Origin: Pseudarthrobacter chlorophenolicus A6
GTDB lineage: Bacteria > Actinomycetota > Actinomycetes > Actinomycetales > Micrococcaceae
Reading direction: 5' to 3'
Assembly: GCF_000022025.1 (NCBI RefSeq)
Contig: NC_011886.1
Coordinates: 1,932,980-1,996,979 of the forward strand
Length of the DNA stretch: 64,000 bases
Shown here: positions 43,724-52,571 of the stretch, piece by piece
Position numbering within the stretch: position 1 is the first letter of the stretch
Layout of the letters: the number at the start of each line of letters is the position of its first letter
The notes under the pieces: model-generated
Seen by the model: only the letters and a program-made list of their open reading frames with translations
The model's database searches: none
What the model was told of the DNA's origin: nothing
Program-made: the position numbers and the translations under genes

Positions 43724-45070
43724 TTACTTGAACAGGGCGTTGACCTGATCGTTGGCGGCAGTCAGCGAGCTGACCGGCGCTTTGCCGGACACCACGGCGT
43801 CCATGGCCGGTTCCATGATGCCCTTGACCTTGGCGGTGTTGTCCGTGATCGGGTACAGGAACGTGGTCTTGTTCTTCACGTGCTCGGTGAACGCGGTGAC
43901 GTCCACGCCCTTGGCCTGGAACGCTGCGGCGGCCTTGTCCGAGGAGGCCTTCAGCGCGGGGAAGACCACGGCCTTGGACGCTACGACGTCCTGGCAGGCT
44001 GAGGAGGCCAGGTATTCAACCCACTTGATTGAGGCGTCCTTCTTCTTGGTGCCGGCCCAGATGGAGTCGGCCAGGCCGTTGAACATGGAGGCGCGCTCGC
44101 CTTCGGGGCCCACCGGGGTGGGGGCGATACCCACCTGGATGCCCTTGTACCCGGTGTACTGGCCGATCATCCACGAACCGTGGGCGTTGATGGCGGACTT
44201 GCCGGCGGCGAAGGTGTCAGCCATGCTGGCGCCGACGGTGGTTTCGAGCTTGGGCATGTAGCCTTTGTCCGCCAGGCCCGCGAACCACTGCATGCTGTCC
44301 TGGAACTTCGGGTCGTCATAGTTGTAGTGGGTGCCCCACGGGTTCTTGTCCGTGTGGGACCAGCCGGTGGTGTTGGTGAGGTAGCTCCACTCAGTCTGGC
44401 CGGAGGAGTCGCCGCCGCCGTTCAGGCCCAGGCCGTAGACCTGGACGTTGTTCTTGTCGAACCCGGGCTCGTCGCCGCGCTTGCCGCTCTTGTCCACGGT
44501 CAGGTGGGCGATGACCTTCTCGTAGCTGCCGCCGTCCTTGGGGTTCCAGGTGAGGTCCTTCATCTGGTCCTCGGAAATCCCGGCGGCGGAAAGCATGTCC
44601 TTGTTGTAGAACAGGCCGATGGTGTCCCAGTCCTTGGGCAGCCCGTACCGCTTGCCGTCCTGGCCCACCCAGAGGTCGGCGAGGCCTTCGTTGTAGGCGG
44701 AGAGGTCCACCTTGTCCTTGGCCACGGCGTCATCGATGGCCAGGAGCTGCTTGTTCTCGGCCAGCTCGCCGTACCTGCCCAGGTGGTTGGTGAAGACGTC
44801 CGGGGCGGTGCCTCCCACGAAGCCGTTGGTAAGGGTGCTCCAGTAGTCGTCCCAGCCGCGCTGGGTGATCTTGACGGTGATGTCCGGGTTGGCCTTGGTG
44901 AAGTCGTCGGCGCACTGCTGGTAGGCCGGAAGCTGGTTGGCGTCCCACAGCCAGTAGCTGATTTCGCCCTTGCCGGCTTCGGCTGAACCGCCGCCGCTGC
45001 CGCAGGCGGAGAGGGCGAGGACTGCCGCGGCGGCCGCAGCAAGGGCGCCGGTTGCTTTCATTTTCTTCAT
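43724..45070 (-). CDS. ABC transporter sugar-binding lipoprotein
   Basis: A 448-residue extracellular solute-binding protein of carbohydrate family 1. The N-terminus MKKMKATGALAAAAAAVLA leads to the lipobox LSAC (Cys about 23). Typical stretches: DDFTKANPDITVKITQRGWDD, GGTAPDVFTNHLGRYGEL, GLPKDWDTIGLFYNKDML and FAAGKSAINAHGSWMIG. Being the first membrane-outside component of the alpha-galactoside importer, its ligand is probably melibiose or raffinose (inference from the GH36 gene). ATG 45070 has AAAGGA upstream; the ATG at 45061 is internal. Confidence 0.93.
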   Translation of the reverse strand: MKKMKATGALAAAAAAVLALSACGSGGGSAEAGKGEISYWLWDANQLPAYQQCADDFTKANPDITVKITQRGWDDYWSTLTNGFVGGTAPDVFTNHLGRYGELAENKQLLAIDDAVAKDKVDLSAYNEGLADLWVGQDGKRYGLPKDWDTIGLFYNKDMLSAAGISEDQMKDLTWNPKDGGSYEKVIAHLTVDKSGKRGDEPGFDKNNVQVYGLGLNGGGDSSGQTEWSYLTNTTGWSHTDKNPWGTHYNYDDPKFQDSMQWFAGLADKGYMPKLETTVGASMADTFAAGKSAINAHGSWMIGQYTGYKGIQVGIAPTPVGPEGERASMFNGLADSIWAGTKKKDASIKWVEYLASSACQDVVASKAVVFPALKASSDKAAAAFQAKGVDVTAFTEHVKNKTTFLYPITDNTAKVKGIMEPAMDAVVSGKAPVSSLTAANDQVNALFK

Positions 45071-45144
45071 GGGAGGTCCTTTCAGGGATGTTTTCGGGCA
45101 GGCCGCCATGGCCCGCGCGAGGTTTGGGGGAGGGAAGAGCTGAA

Positions 45145-46086
45145 TTACTTGATGCCGGAGAAGCCGATGGAGTTGACGATCTTCTTGCCGAAGGCGGCGA
45201 AGAGGATCAGGACCGGAAGGGCGGAGACGAGGGTGGCGGCCATCAGGCCGGACCAGTCCGGGGCGCCCTGCGGGGACTGCGATTTGAAGACGCCGAGGCC
45301 CACCTGGAGTACGCGGACGTCATCCTGGGAACCAACCAGCAGCGGCCAGAAGTACTCGTTCCACTGGCCGATGAAGGTGAGCAGGGCGAGGGTGGCGATG
45401 GGGGCTGCGGCGTTGGGCAGGACAATCTGGAAGAAGATGCGGAGGTGCTTGGCGCCGTCGAGCATGGCCGCTTCCTCTACCTCGCGGGACATGTTCAGGA
45501 AGAACTGGCGGAGGAAGAAGATGGCGAACGGGGTCATGAACAGATAGGGAAGGACCATTCCGAGCATGGTGTTCAGCAGGTCAAGGTTCTTGATCAGCAG
45601 GAAGTTGGGCAGTGCCGTGAAGATCGGCGGGACCAGCATGGTGCCGAGGAAGAGGCTGAAGACGGCGTTGCGGCCCTTCCAGCGGAGCCGGGCGAATGCG
45701 TAGGCGGCCATGGCACTGAAGAACACAGCCCCGGCGGTGGTGATGGAAGAAAAGACAACGGAGTTGCGCAGGTAGATCCAGAAATCGATGGCGGCGCCCG
45801 AGCCGCCTTCGGCAACGGCTTCGGCGGGAGACTGCAGGCCGAAAACACGTTTGAAGGCGCCGAAGGTGAATTCCGCAGGGAGGAGGCTGGCGGCGTTGGT
45901 GGCCAGCGCGTTGTTGGTGGACAGCGCGGTCCGCAGCACCCAGAGGAAGGGGAGGACGGAGACCGCGATGGCCAGGATCAGCAGGGCCCAGGCGCCGGCG
46001 CGGCGCGGGTTGAACGGGCGGCGTTTGGACGGACGACGGCGGGAGGCCGGCTTGGCCAGCGGCGCGCGGCTTGCGGTGGTGGTCAT
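45145..46086 (-). CDS. ABC sugar permease, MalG-like
   Basis: A 313-residue inner-membrane permease of the carbohydrate ABC importer family. A basic N-terminus (RRRPSKRRPFNPRR) precedes six helices. The EAA loop that contacts the ATPase reads EEAAMLDGAKHLRIFFQIVLP at about 205-225. Ten bases separate it from the upstream permease gene. No ATPase gene is present in the cluster, so it presumably uses a shared MsmK/MalK-type ATPase encoded elsewhere, as is common in Gram-positive bacteria. Confidence 0.93.
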   Translation of the reverse strand: MTTTASRAPLAKPASRRRPSKRRPFNPRRAGAWALLILAIAVSVLPFLWVLRTALSTNNALATNAASLLPAEFTFGAFKRVFGLQSPAEAVAEGGSGAAIDFWIYLRNSVVFSSITTAGAVFFSAMAAYAFARLRWKGRNAVFSLFLGTMLVPPIFTALPNFLLIKNLDLLNTMLGMVLPYLFMTPFAIFFLRQFFLNMSREVEEAAMLDGAKHLRIFFQIVLPNAAAPIATLALLTFIGQWNEYFWPLLVGSQDDVRVLQVGLGVFKSQSPQGAPDWSGLMAATLVSALPVLILFAAFGKKIVNSIGFSGIK

Positions 46087-46096
46087 GGAGGACTCC

Positions 46097-47041
46097 TTAG
46101 TCCAGGTCCGACTCGTTGCCCTTGAGGAACTTCATCTGGATGAAGGCCACCAGGGCGAGGATGAGGAAGAGAATGACGGCGATGGCTGATCCGTAGCCGA
46201 AGTCCGACTCGGTGAAGGCGCGCTGGTAGATGTAGTACTGGATGACGCGGGTGGCGTTCACCGGGCCGCCGCCTGTGGTTACGGCGACGGTGTCGAAGAC
46301 CTGGAAGGAACCGATGACGGTGACCACCAGGACCAGTACCAGGACCGGACGCAGCAGCGGGATGGTGATCTTCCGGAAGGTCTGCCATGCCGACGCGCCG
46401 TCCAGCTTGGCCACCTCGTAGACGTGGCCCGGGATGGACTGCAGGCCGGCGAAGATCAGCAGCGCGGTGTAGCCCATGTGCCGCCAGGTGTTGATCAGAG
46501 CCTGCGTGGGGATGGCCCATTCCTCGCTGCCGAAGAAGGCAGCGCGGGGCAGGCCGGCCCACTCGATGAACTGGTTCACCACGCCGATCTGGTAGTCCAG
46601 CATCCAGAACCACAGCAGGGCGGCAATGACGTTCGACATCAGGTACGGGAGCAGCAGTGCGCCCCGGATGATGGTGGATTTGGCCACCTGGTGCATCAGC
46701 AGCGCCAGGCCGAGTGCCAGGGATGTCTGCAGTGCAATGTTCAGGACGACGTACTGGCCGGTGACGGCCAGTGAGTTCCAGAACAGCGGATCCTTGGCAA
46801 TGGCCTGGTAGTTCTCCAGGCCGATCCATTCCGGATCTCCGAGGATGTTGTATTCCGTGAAGCTGAGGTAGATCCCGCGGATGGTGGGCACCAGGTAGAA
46901 GAGGACGAATCCGATCATGGCCGGTGCGATGAAGAACAGGGCAATCCTGACGTCGCTGCGGGTGCCGGGCAGCTTCCGGTTGAGCAGTGTTCGCTTGGGC
47001 TTTTGCTCCCGCGAAGTGGGGTTCCTGGTAAGGGTGGTCAT
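46097..47041 (-). CDS. ABC sugar permease, MalF-like
   Basis: A 314-residue permease, first gene of the alpha-galactoside importer operon. Six helices; entry stretch FFIAPAMIGFVLFYLVPTIRGIYLSF; EAA loop YEVAKLDGASAWQTFRKITIPLLRP at about 215-240; VFDTVAVTTGGGP is a family hallmark. ATG 47041 has AGGAAGGG upstream, while the frame extends further with no binding site. Its promoter lies in the divergent region with the Gfo/Idh gene and carries a CG-centred operator. Confidence 0.93.
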   Translation of the reverse strand: MTTLTRNPTSREQKPKRTLLNRKLPGTRSDVRIALFFIAPAMIGFVLFYLVPTIRGIYLSFTEYNILGDPEWIGLENYQAIAKDPLFWNSLAVTGQYVVLNIALQTSLALGLALLMHQVAKSTIIRGALLLPYLMSNVIAALLWFWMLDYQIGVVNQFIEWAGLPRAAFFGSEEWAIPTQALINTWRHMGYTALLIFAGLQSIPGHVYEVAKLDGASAWQTFRKITIPLLRPVLVLVLVVTVIGSFQVFDTVAVTTGGGPVNATRVIQYYIYQRAFTESDFGYGSAIAVILFLILALVAFIQMKFLKGNESDLD

Positions 47042-47087
47042 CTTCGACCCTTCCTGATTGTGTGATGTGCCTAACAACCTGCGAAGC

Positions 47088-47116
47088 AATCTACACGAGT
47101 AGATCTATTCGGGCAA
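47088..47116 (-). promoter_or_regulatory. Promoter of the alpha-galactoside importer operon with LacI-type operator
   Basis: Minus strand: -35 TTGCCC (47111-47116), 17-base spacer, -10 TAGATT (47088-47093). The palindrome TCTACACGAGTAGA (47090-47103) lies across the -10 and spacer. It differs at one base from a perfect TCTACTCGAGTAGA and is centred on CG, as LacI-family sites are. Binding there should block RNA polymerase. Confidence 0.7.
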
Positions 47117-47165
47117 GAGATTGATTTCTGTGCCAATACGGCTTGATTTTTCCTGCTCGTGGTTG

Positions 47166-47179
47166 TTGACTCGAGTAGA
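47166..47179 (+). promoter_or_regulatory. Second LacI-type operator, upstream of the Gfo/Idh gene
   Basis: TTGACTCGAGTAGA matches the first operator at 12 of 14 positions, with the same CG centre, 76 bases from it. A third CG-centred imperfect palindrome, GGGAAACGCTTACC, is at 47207-47220 and looks more like the generic LacI-family consensus. The spacing would allow looping between sites. Confidence 0.6.
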
Positions 47180-47279
47180 ACACCGGATTCCCCGCACTGG
47201 CGGGGCGGGAAACGCTTACCGCATTCCTTTCTTCGGCGCCGCCACCGGCGGACATCCACTCCCACACAAAAGGAAAACA

Positions 47280-48482
47280 ATGACGTTCTCAATCGGCATC
47301 GTTGGCGCAGGCCAGTTCGGCGGCCAGTTTGCCCACCTGTTCAACCTCCACCCCGGCGTCAAGGAGGTGTACGTGGTGGACGAACGCCCGGAGCGCGCCG
47401 CTGAAGCGGTGCACCGCTACGGCCTCGCGGGCGTGAAGCAGGACTTTGAGGCCCTCCTGGCATCCGATGTTGACGCCGTGGCCATCTTCACCCAGCGCTG
47501 GACCCACGGTCCGCTGGTTGAACAGGCCCTCCGCGCGGGCAAGCACGTCTATTCGGCCGTGCCCATGGCGGTGACGGAAGAAGAAATCGCCCGCATCATC
47601 GAGGCTGTCCGGGAAACCGGGCTGGTTTACATGATGGGGGAGACCAGCTTCTACAACCCCGCCACCGTCTACGCCCGCGAACAGCATGCTGCAGGCAAAT
47701 TTGGGCGGATCTTCTATTCGGAAGGCGACTACGTCCATGACATGGACCTGGGCTTCTACGACGCCTACCAGTACAGCGGCGGCGACCGCTGGAAAGAGAC
47801 GGCCAGCTACCCGCCCATGCTGTACCCCACCCATGCCATCGGCGGCGTCCTTGGCGCACTTCCGTCGCATGCGGTCAGCGTCAGCTGCTTCGGCGTGAAG
47901 GACGACCGCAATGACGGCGTCTTCGACAAGGACGTCAGCATGTTCGGCAACGACTTCTCCAACGCCACGGCCCTCTTTGAACTGAACGACGGCGGCGTGA
48001 TGCGCACCAACGAAATGCGCCGCGTGGGCTACCCCTCCCACATCCGGGAGTCCCGGTTCCGCTTCTTCGGAACCGAGGCCAGCTTCGAACAGCTCGCCAA
48101 AGTCACGGTGTGGCAGGACAAGAAGAACGTCCACGACATCTCGGAACTGATGGAGACGCGGCCCAGTATTCCGCTGGACGATCCGTCACTGGCCAATGTT
48201 GCGCCCGAACTGCGTGACGCGTTCGTATCAGGGCTTGCTCCCGTGCACGACGCGGGCCGGCTACCGGAGGAGTTCCGCGGCGCCCCCAACGGACACGAGG
48301 GCAGCCACCACTTCCTGGTGGACGACTTCGTCACCGCCGTCAACGAGGGAACGTTGCCCCCGGTCAACGCCTGGGTGGCCGCACGCTTCACCCTTCCCGG
48401 CATCGTGGCCCACGCCTCGGCGCAGCAGAACGGGGCGCGGCTTCCCATCCGCGACTTCGGCGACGCCCCGGCCAACCCGTAG
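47280..48482 (+). CDS. Gfo/Idh/MocA-family oxidoreductase
   Basis: A 400-residue NAD(P)-dependent oxidoreductase. Rossmann motif GIVGAGQFGGQFAHLF at the N-terminus, then VDAVAIFTQRWTHGPLVEQALRAGKHVYSAVPM, whose Pro-Met replaces the common E-K-P motif, and a DRWKETASYPPMLYPTHAIGG catalytic-region stretch with Tyr and His. The C-terminal half forms the substrate domain. AAAGGAAAAC precedes ATG 47280. Cluster context suggests it acts on galactose or an oxidised galactoside; the replaced catalytic Lys motif makes the usual reaction uncertain. Confidence 0.88.
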   Translation: MTFSIGIVGAGQFGGQFAHLFNLHPGVKEVYVVDERPERAAEAVHRYGLAGVKQDFEALLASDVDAVAIFTQRWTHGPLVEQALRAGKHVYSAVPMAVTEEEIARIIEAVRETGLVYMMGETSFYNPATVYAREQHAAGKFGRIFYSEGDYVHDMDLGFYDAYQYSGGDRWKETASYPPMLYPTHAIGGVLGALPSHAVSVSCFGVKDDRNDGVFDKDVSMFGNDFSNATALFELNDGGVMRTNEMRRVGYPSHIRESRFRFFGTEASFEQLAKVTVWQDKKNVHDISELMETRPSIPLDDPSLANVAPELRDAFVSGLAPVHDAGRLPEEFRGAPNGHEGSHHFLVDDFVTAVNEGTLPPVNAWVAARFTLPGIVAHASAQQNGARLPIRDFGDAPANP

Positions 48483-48487
48483 AAAGC

Positions 48488-49522
48488 ATGTACTCCATGA
48501 CCACTTTGGGTGTGCCGGGGCCCCGGGGGCCTGTGACGCGTAAGGATGTTGCGCGGTTCGCCGGTGTCAGTACTGCGGTGGTGAGTTATGTGGTCAATGG
48601 TGGTCCGAAGCGGGTGGCGCCGGCTACTGAGGCGAAGGTCCAGGATGCCATCCGGCGGTTGGGGTACCGGCCCAATGCTGCGGCCAGGGCGTTGAAGCTG
48701 GGCTCGAGTGAGACGATCGGGCTGGTCATTCCGGATAACAGCAACCCGTTCTTTTCGTTGCTGGCGCACGCGGTGGAGGAAGCAGCGGCCGAGCGGGGGT
48801 ATGCCCTGGTGTTGACCAATTCGGACGGGAACGTGGCCAAGGAGCGCCGGAACGTCCGCAACCTTGCGGCCCGGCAGGTGGACGGTGTGATTGTTTCGAG
48901 TGTGCTGATGGAGCCCGGCGCGGCGGACTTCGAGTCCGCGGAAGTCCCGGTGGTGTTGTTGAACCACAGTGCGGAGGCGCCGGGGTTCAACAGTGTGGGG
49001 GTGGACCTGGTGGCCGGTGCGCGGGCTGCGGTGGAGCACCTGATCGGTCACGGGCACACCAGCATCGCCCTGGCGATGGGGACGAACACCGGGAACTATT
49101 ACGACGGCCGTGAGGAAGGCTGGTTGCAGGCCCTGGCCGGCGCCGGCCTGCCGGAGGGGCCGATTGTGCGGACCCCGTTCACGCGGGAGGGCGGTTACGC
49201 TGCGGGCAGGCGCCTGCTGGCCGGAGCGGAGCGGCCCACGGCGATTTTTGCGACGTCGGACCTGCAGGCCGTGGGGATCCTGCGGGCCCTGCATGAGGCG
49301 GGCCTGTCCGTCCCGGAGGACATGGCGTTGGCGTCCTTTGACGGTTCGGCTGAAGCGGAGTACAGCTGGCCGCCGCTGACCACGGTCCGGCAGCCGGCAC
49401 AAGCCATGGCCGAGGCCGCGGTCAACGCCCTCATCGGCACAGGCCGGGGTAACACGCCCGAACACCTCATCTTCCCCGCCGACCTCCAGGTCCGCCAATC
49501 CTGCGGCTGCCGCCGGGATTGA
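48488..49522 (+). CDS. LacI-family regulator of the alpha-galactoside cluster
   Basis: A ~340-residue LacI-type repressor. N-terminal helix-turn-helix: TRKDVARFAGVSTAVVSYVVNG, then the hinge helix AARALKLGSSETIGLVIPD; the periplasmic-binding-like domain follows and ends CGCRRD. It begins five bases after the Gfo/Idh stop, so both are on one transcript. ATG 48488 has AGAAAG only one base away; ATG 48497 has a better ten-base spacing and may be the real start. The CG-centred palindromes in the 47.1 kb promoter region are its probable targets. Confidence 0.93.
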   Translation: MYSMTTLGVPGPRGPVTRKDVARFAGVSTAVVSYVVNGGPKRVAPATEAKVQDAIRRLGYRPNAAARALKLGSSETIGLVIPDNSNPFFSLLAHAVEEAAAERGYALVLTNSDGNVAKERRNVRNLAARQVDGVIVSSVLMEPGAADFESAEVPVVLLNHSAEAPGFNSVGVDLVAGARAAVEHLIGHGHTSIALAMGTNTGNYYDGREEGWLQALAGAGLPEGPIVRTPFTREGGYAAGRRLLAGAERPTAIFATSDLQAVGILRALHEAGLSVPEDMALASFDGSAEAEYSWPPLTTVRQPAQAMAEAAVNALIGTGRGNTPEHLIFPADLQVRQSCGCRRD

Positions 49523-49619
49523 TCCCTTCGGGCGGTGAGCTCCGGAACGTTGTGCCTCCGGGAACTTAGCGCACGGACGCGAACTGTTCCGCCGTCGTCG
49601 TGCGTTCCTGCTCCGGGCT

Positions 49620-50591
49620 TCAGGCCGGGGCGCCCGTCAAGGCTGTAATGGCGGCGAGTTGGTCCTTGTCCAGGTCGACGTCAGCTGCGGAAGCGTTGGC
49701 GCGCAGTTCTTTGACCGACTCGGCCCCCACGATGGCCGATGCCACTGCCGGCCGTGACAGCAGCCAGGCCAGTGAGGATTGGTTGAGTGCCAGTCCCCAC
49801 TCGCGGCTAAGCCGGTCGAGTTCGCGGGCCGTCTTGATCTCGCCACTGGTAAAGCCGGATCCTGCGAAGCGCTGGTCTCCGCTGATGCCCCGGTCAAGGA
49901 CGCGAAGATCAGCAAGCAGGCCACCGTGCAGCGGGGCGTACGGGATGATGGACACGCGAAATTCCTCACAGGCCGGTGCCAGTTCGCGTTCCGTCTTGCG
50001 GTCGATCAGGTTGTACTTCACCTGGGTGGCCACGGGTCCGCAGTAGCGGCGGTCGTCGGCGAGCCACAAAGCGTGGACGAGTTGCCAGGCGGGGTGGTTG
50101 GACAGCCCGATGTAGCGGATCTTGCCTTGCCGGATGAGATCGTCATAGGCGCCGAGGGTTTGTTCGAGTGGAGTGTCGGGATCAGGGTTGTGTGCGTAGT
50201 AGAGGTCGATGTAATCCGTGCCCAAGCGCCGCAGGCTTGCCTCGACCTGCCGGATGATGTGGCGACGCGACAGGCCGCCATCATTGATCCCCGGGCCAAC
50301 ATGAACCTGGGACTTCGTAGCGATGACTGCCTCATCGCGGCGGCCGCGCAGCGCCCGGCCGAGGATCTGCTCAGCAGGTTCGCGGTCTGCGGCCGCCGGA
50401 GCGCCAGGGCGGTCGAAGACGGGCATGTTGCCGTAGGAGTCTGCGGTATCGATGAAGTTGATACCAAGGTCGAGCGCAGCGCCGACCAGCCGTCCAGCTT
50501 CGCGAGCGTCGGGGGCAACGCCGAACGTCGCGGTGCCGAGACAGATCCGGGAGACCTTGAGGCCGGTCCGGCCGAGGATGGAATACCGCAT
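49620..50591 (-). CDS. Aldo/keto reductase
   Basis: A 323-residue NADPH-dependent aldo/keto reductase. GINFIDTADSYG carries the catalytic Asp and Tyr, VIATKSQVHVGPG the Lys, and DYIDLYYAHNPDPDTPLE the His region; QSSLAWLLSRPAVASAIVGAES is the NADP-binding end. It resembles the general stress/YhdN-like members. ATG 50591 follows GGAAGTG; a frame extension upstream (50639) is possible. It diverges from a TetR gene across about 95 bases and is probably its target. Confidence 0.9.
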   Translation of the reverse strand: MRYSILGRTGLKVSRICLGTATFGVAPDAREAGRLVGAALDLGINFIDTADSYGNMPVFDRPGAPAAADREPAEQILGRALRGRRDEAVIATKSQVHVGPGINDGGLSRRHIIRQVEASLRRLGTDYIDLYYAHNPDPDTPLEQTLGAYDDLIRQGKIRYIGLSNHPAWQLVHALWLADDRRYCGPVATQVKYNLIDRKTERELAPACEEFRVSIIPYAPLHGGLLADLRVLDRGISGDQRFAGSGFTSGEIKTARELDRLSREWGLALNQSSLAWLLSRPAVASAIVGAESVKELRANASAADVDLDKDQLAAITALTGAPA

Positions 50592-50687
50592 GAGCACTTC
50601 CCGGGCAGTCGTAGGGGACTTCTTCTGGACATGAAACATAACCGAATGGTAGTTTTTCGTCAACGTCCAGGGGAAGGGAGCATCTGA

Positions 50688-51305
50688 ATGCCCGGCAAGG
50701 TTGCCCCGGCCCCGCGGGGGCCATACAAGACAGGTATCCAGCGGCGGGAACAGATCGTTCAGGCGGCCCTGACGGTTTTTGGTGAGCGGGGCTTTGCCGG
50801 CGGATCCATCCGAACCATCGCCGAGCGCGTTGGTGTCTCGCATGCGACGCTGCTGCAGCACTTTGGCAGCAAGGAAGCACTGCTGATGGCCGTGCTGGAG
50901 GAATGGGACCGCCGAACCGTCGAAACCGGCCTCTCGGGAGTTGAAGGGCTGGAATACTTCCGGCGACTGCCCCTGGTCATGAGCGGGCACCTGGCCAACC
51001 CTGGCCTACTCGGACTGTTCATCACCATGGCCGCAGAAGCGTCCAACCCTGCCCACCCTGCCCATGCATTCATCCGGCACCGGTACGACCGCAATCTCAC
51101 GACACTCGCCGGACACCTTCGGCAGGCGGCCGACACGGGCGAAGCAGCATCCCTGACGCCGGCACGGATTGACACGGAAGTCCGAATCGTGACTGCCGTC
51201 CTGGACGGCATCGGACTGCAATGGCTGAACGACCCTTCCACGGACATCGTCCAAGCGGTCGCCACGTTCATTGACCGCACCATCGCAGACTGGCGGCGCC
51301 ACTAA
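50688..51305 (+). CDS. TetR-family regulator, divergent from the aldo/keto reductase
   Basis: A 205-residue TetR-type repressor. HTH at about 15-65: RREQIVQAALTVFGERGFAGG, IRTIAERVGVSHATLLQHFGSKEALL. The C-terminal ligand domain includes LLGLFITMAAEASNPAHPAHAFI. Start ATG 50688 after GGGAAGGGAG. The divergent arrangement with the aldo/keto reductase suggests control of that gene by an aldehyde or ketone substrate. Confidence 0.9.
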   Translation: MPGKVAPAPRGPYKTGIQRREQIVQAALTVFGERGFAGGSIRTIAERVGVSHATLLQHFGSKEALLMAVLEEWDRRTVETGLSGVEGLEYFRRLPLVMSGHLANPGLLGLFITMAAEASNPAHPAHAFIRHRYDRNLTTLAGHLRQAADTGEAASLTPARIDTEVRIVTAVLDGIGLQWLNDPSTDIVQAVATFIDRTIADWRRH

Positions 51306-51684
51306 TCTGTGCCGTGCCGGTGATCAGCTGAGCTGGCCGCAATGTCCTTCGCGGGTGGACCGTGGGCCGGCCCCCAATTCTGGTACCGGCCCACGGCGGG
51401 GGGCCGGTACTGCATTGGGCCACCCTCACCTGTTACCGCATCCTCGGTGCAACAGGCGGTCTTCAGCCCGATTCCCGGGCAAAGCTGCGGAGGGGAGCGT
51501 CGTGGATCGCTGAACCAGTTCTGGTTGGCGTAGAACTCACGGGGGCTCCGTTGCGCGCACTGTGCGGGCTGGCTGCTCAACCACGAGTAGCAACAAGATA
51601 CCCCACCTAACGCCGTCAGGCCACGGTGACGCCATCGCCATGCAGTGATGAAGTGATCGGGGCGGCGAATGGTTTGATTAGTCA
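51306..51684. other. Long leader region with inverted repeat
   Basis: No gene is supported here. CCGTGGGCCGG (51360-51370) and CCGGCCCACGG (51386-51396) make a perfect 11-bp stem with a 15-base loop, 55 bases after the TetR stop; no T-run follows it. The remaining ~290 bases before the transglycosylase gene are longer than a usual leader. I looked for a c-di-AMP (ydaO-type) riboswitch, often found ahead of cell-wall hydrolase genes in actinobacteria, but could not match its conserved core. Confidence 0.45.
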
Positions 51685-52440
51685 GTGCTCCGTTTTCGAC
51701 GTTATATGGTCCTCTGTCTCTTCTTGACCTGCGTCGGCACCGCATTCTCGTTCTGGGTTGCCGGGCAGCCCGGTGCGGTGAACACGGGGAAGCTTCTCCC
51801 GCCGCCCCCGTTGGCGGGGGTTAAACTCGAGGCAGGGCATGTTCGCATGGCAACGGCTGTGAACGTCACGGCCAGCCCGGATGCCCAGTGGCTCGCAGAT
51901 GCAGCCGCGCAGACCGGCATCCCGTCCCGGGCCCTGCGTGCCTACGTCGCCGCATCCTCCTCAGCCAATGCGTCGTCCCCGGCCTGCGGAATCGGCTGGA
52001 ACACGCTGGCCGCCATTGGCTCCGTGGAATCCGGGCACGGGACCCACGGCGGCGGGAGCCTGGACACGGCAGGGCAGGCGAGCGGCACCATTGTGGGGCC
52101 CAGCCTCGACGGGCAGGGGTTCGCCGCCATCCCGGACACCGACGGCGGCGTGCTGGACGGGGATTCCCGGTGGGACCGGGCGGTCGGACCCATGCAGTTC
52201 ATCCCTTCCACCTGGCGGCTTGTGGGCCGTGACGGCAACGGTGATGGCACGGCGGACCCCTTCAACATCGATGACGCCGCCCTCGGCGCTGCCACCTATC
52301 TCTGCCTCCACGGCCGTGACCTTCGGAGCGCCCAAGGGTGGACGCAGGCCATCTACTCATACAACCAGTCCGATGCGTACATCCGCCGGGTCAAGGACAA
52401 AGCGGTTACCTACGCAACGGTGACCGGCGCCCTGATATAG
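51685..52440 (+). CDS. Secreted lytic murein transglycosylase
   Basis: A 251-residue transglycosylase with an N-terminal membrane anchor or signal (about 8-28). The catalytic domain is of the MltB/SLT type: catalytic E115 in AAIGSVESGHGTH, DRAVGPMQFIPSTW, DDAALGAATYLC and YNQSDAYIRRV. It cleaves peptidoglycan glycan strands. GTG 51685 or ATG 51706 could be the start. Its long leader may regulate it (see adjacent entry). Confidence 0.9.
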   Translation: MLRFRRYMVLCLFLTCVGTAFSFWVAGQPGAVNTGKLLPPPPLAGVKLEAGHVRMATAVNVTASPDAQWLADAAAQTGIPSRALRAYVAASSSANASSPACGIGWNTLAAIGSVESGHGTHGGGSLDTAGQASGTIVGPSLDGQGFAAIPDTDGGVLDGDSRWDRAVGPMQFIPSTWRLVGRDGNGDGTADPFNIDDAALGAATYLCLHGRDLRSAQGWTQAIYSYNQSDAYIRRVKDKAVTYATVTGALI

Positions 52441-52571
52441 CTTTGGGGGAGTTCCGGCCCCTGATCTCCAAGGGCGGGGGAGATGCGTTCTCCCCTTCGG
52501 GAACAACGGCGCAGCGGCGCGCGTTGGAGACACGTCAAGTGAGCAGCCGGCAAGAGAAATGAGATGCACCC

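Noticed and set aside
51306..51684. ydaO-type c-di-AMP riboswitch before the transglycosylase gene
   Set aside because: Conserved core elements could not be matched by eye; only a generic stem was found.
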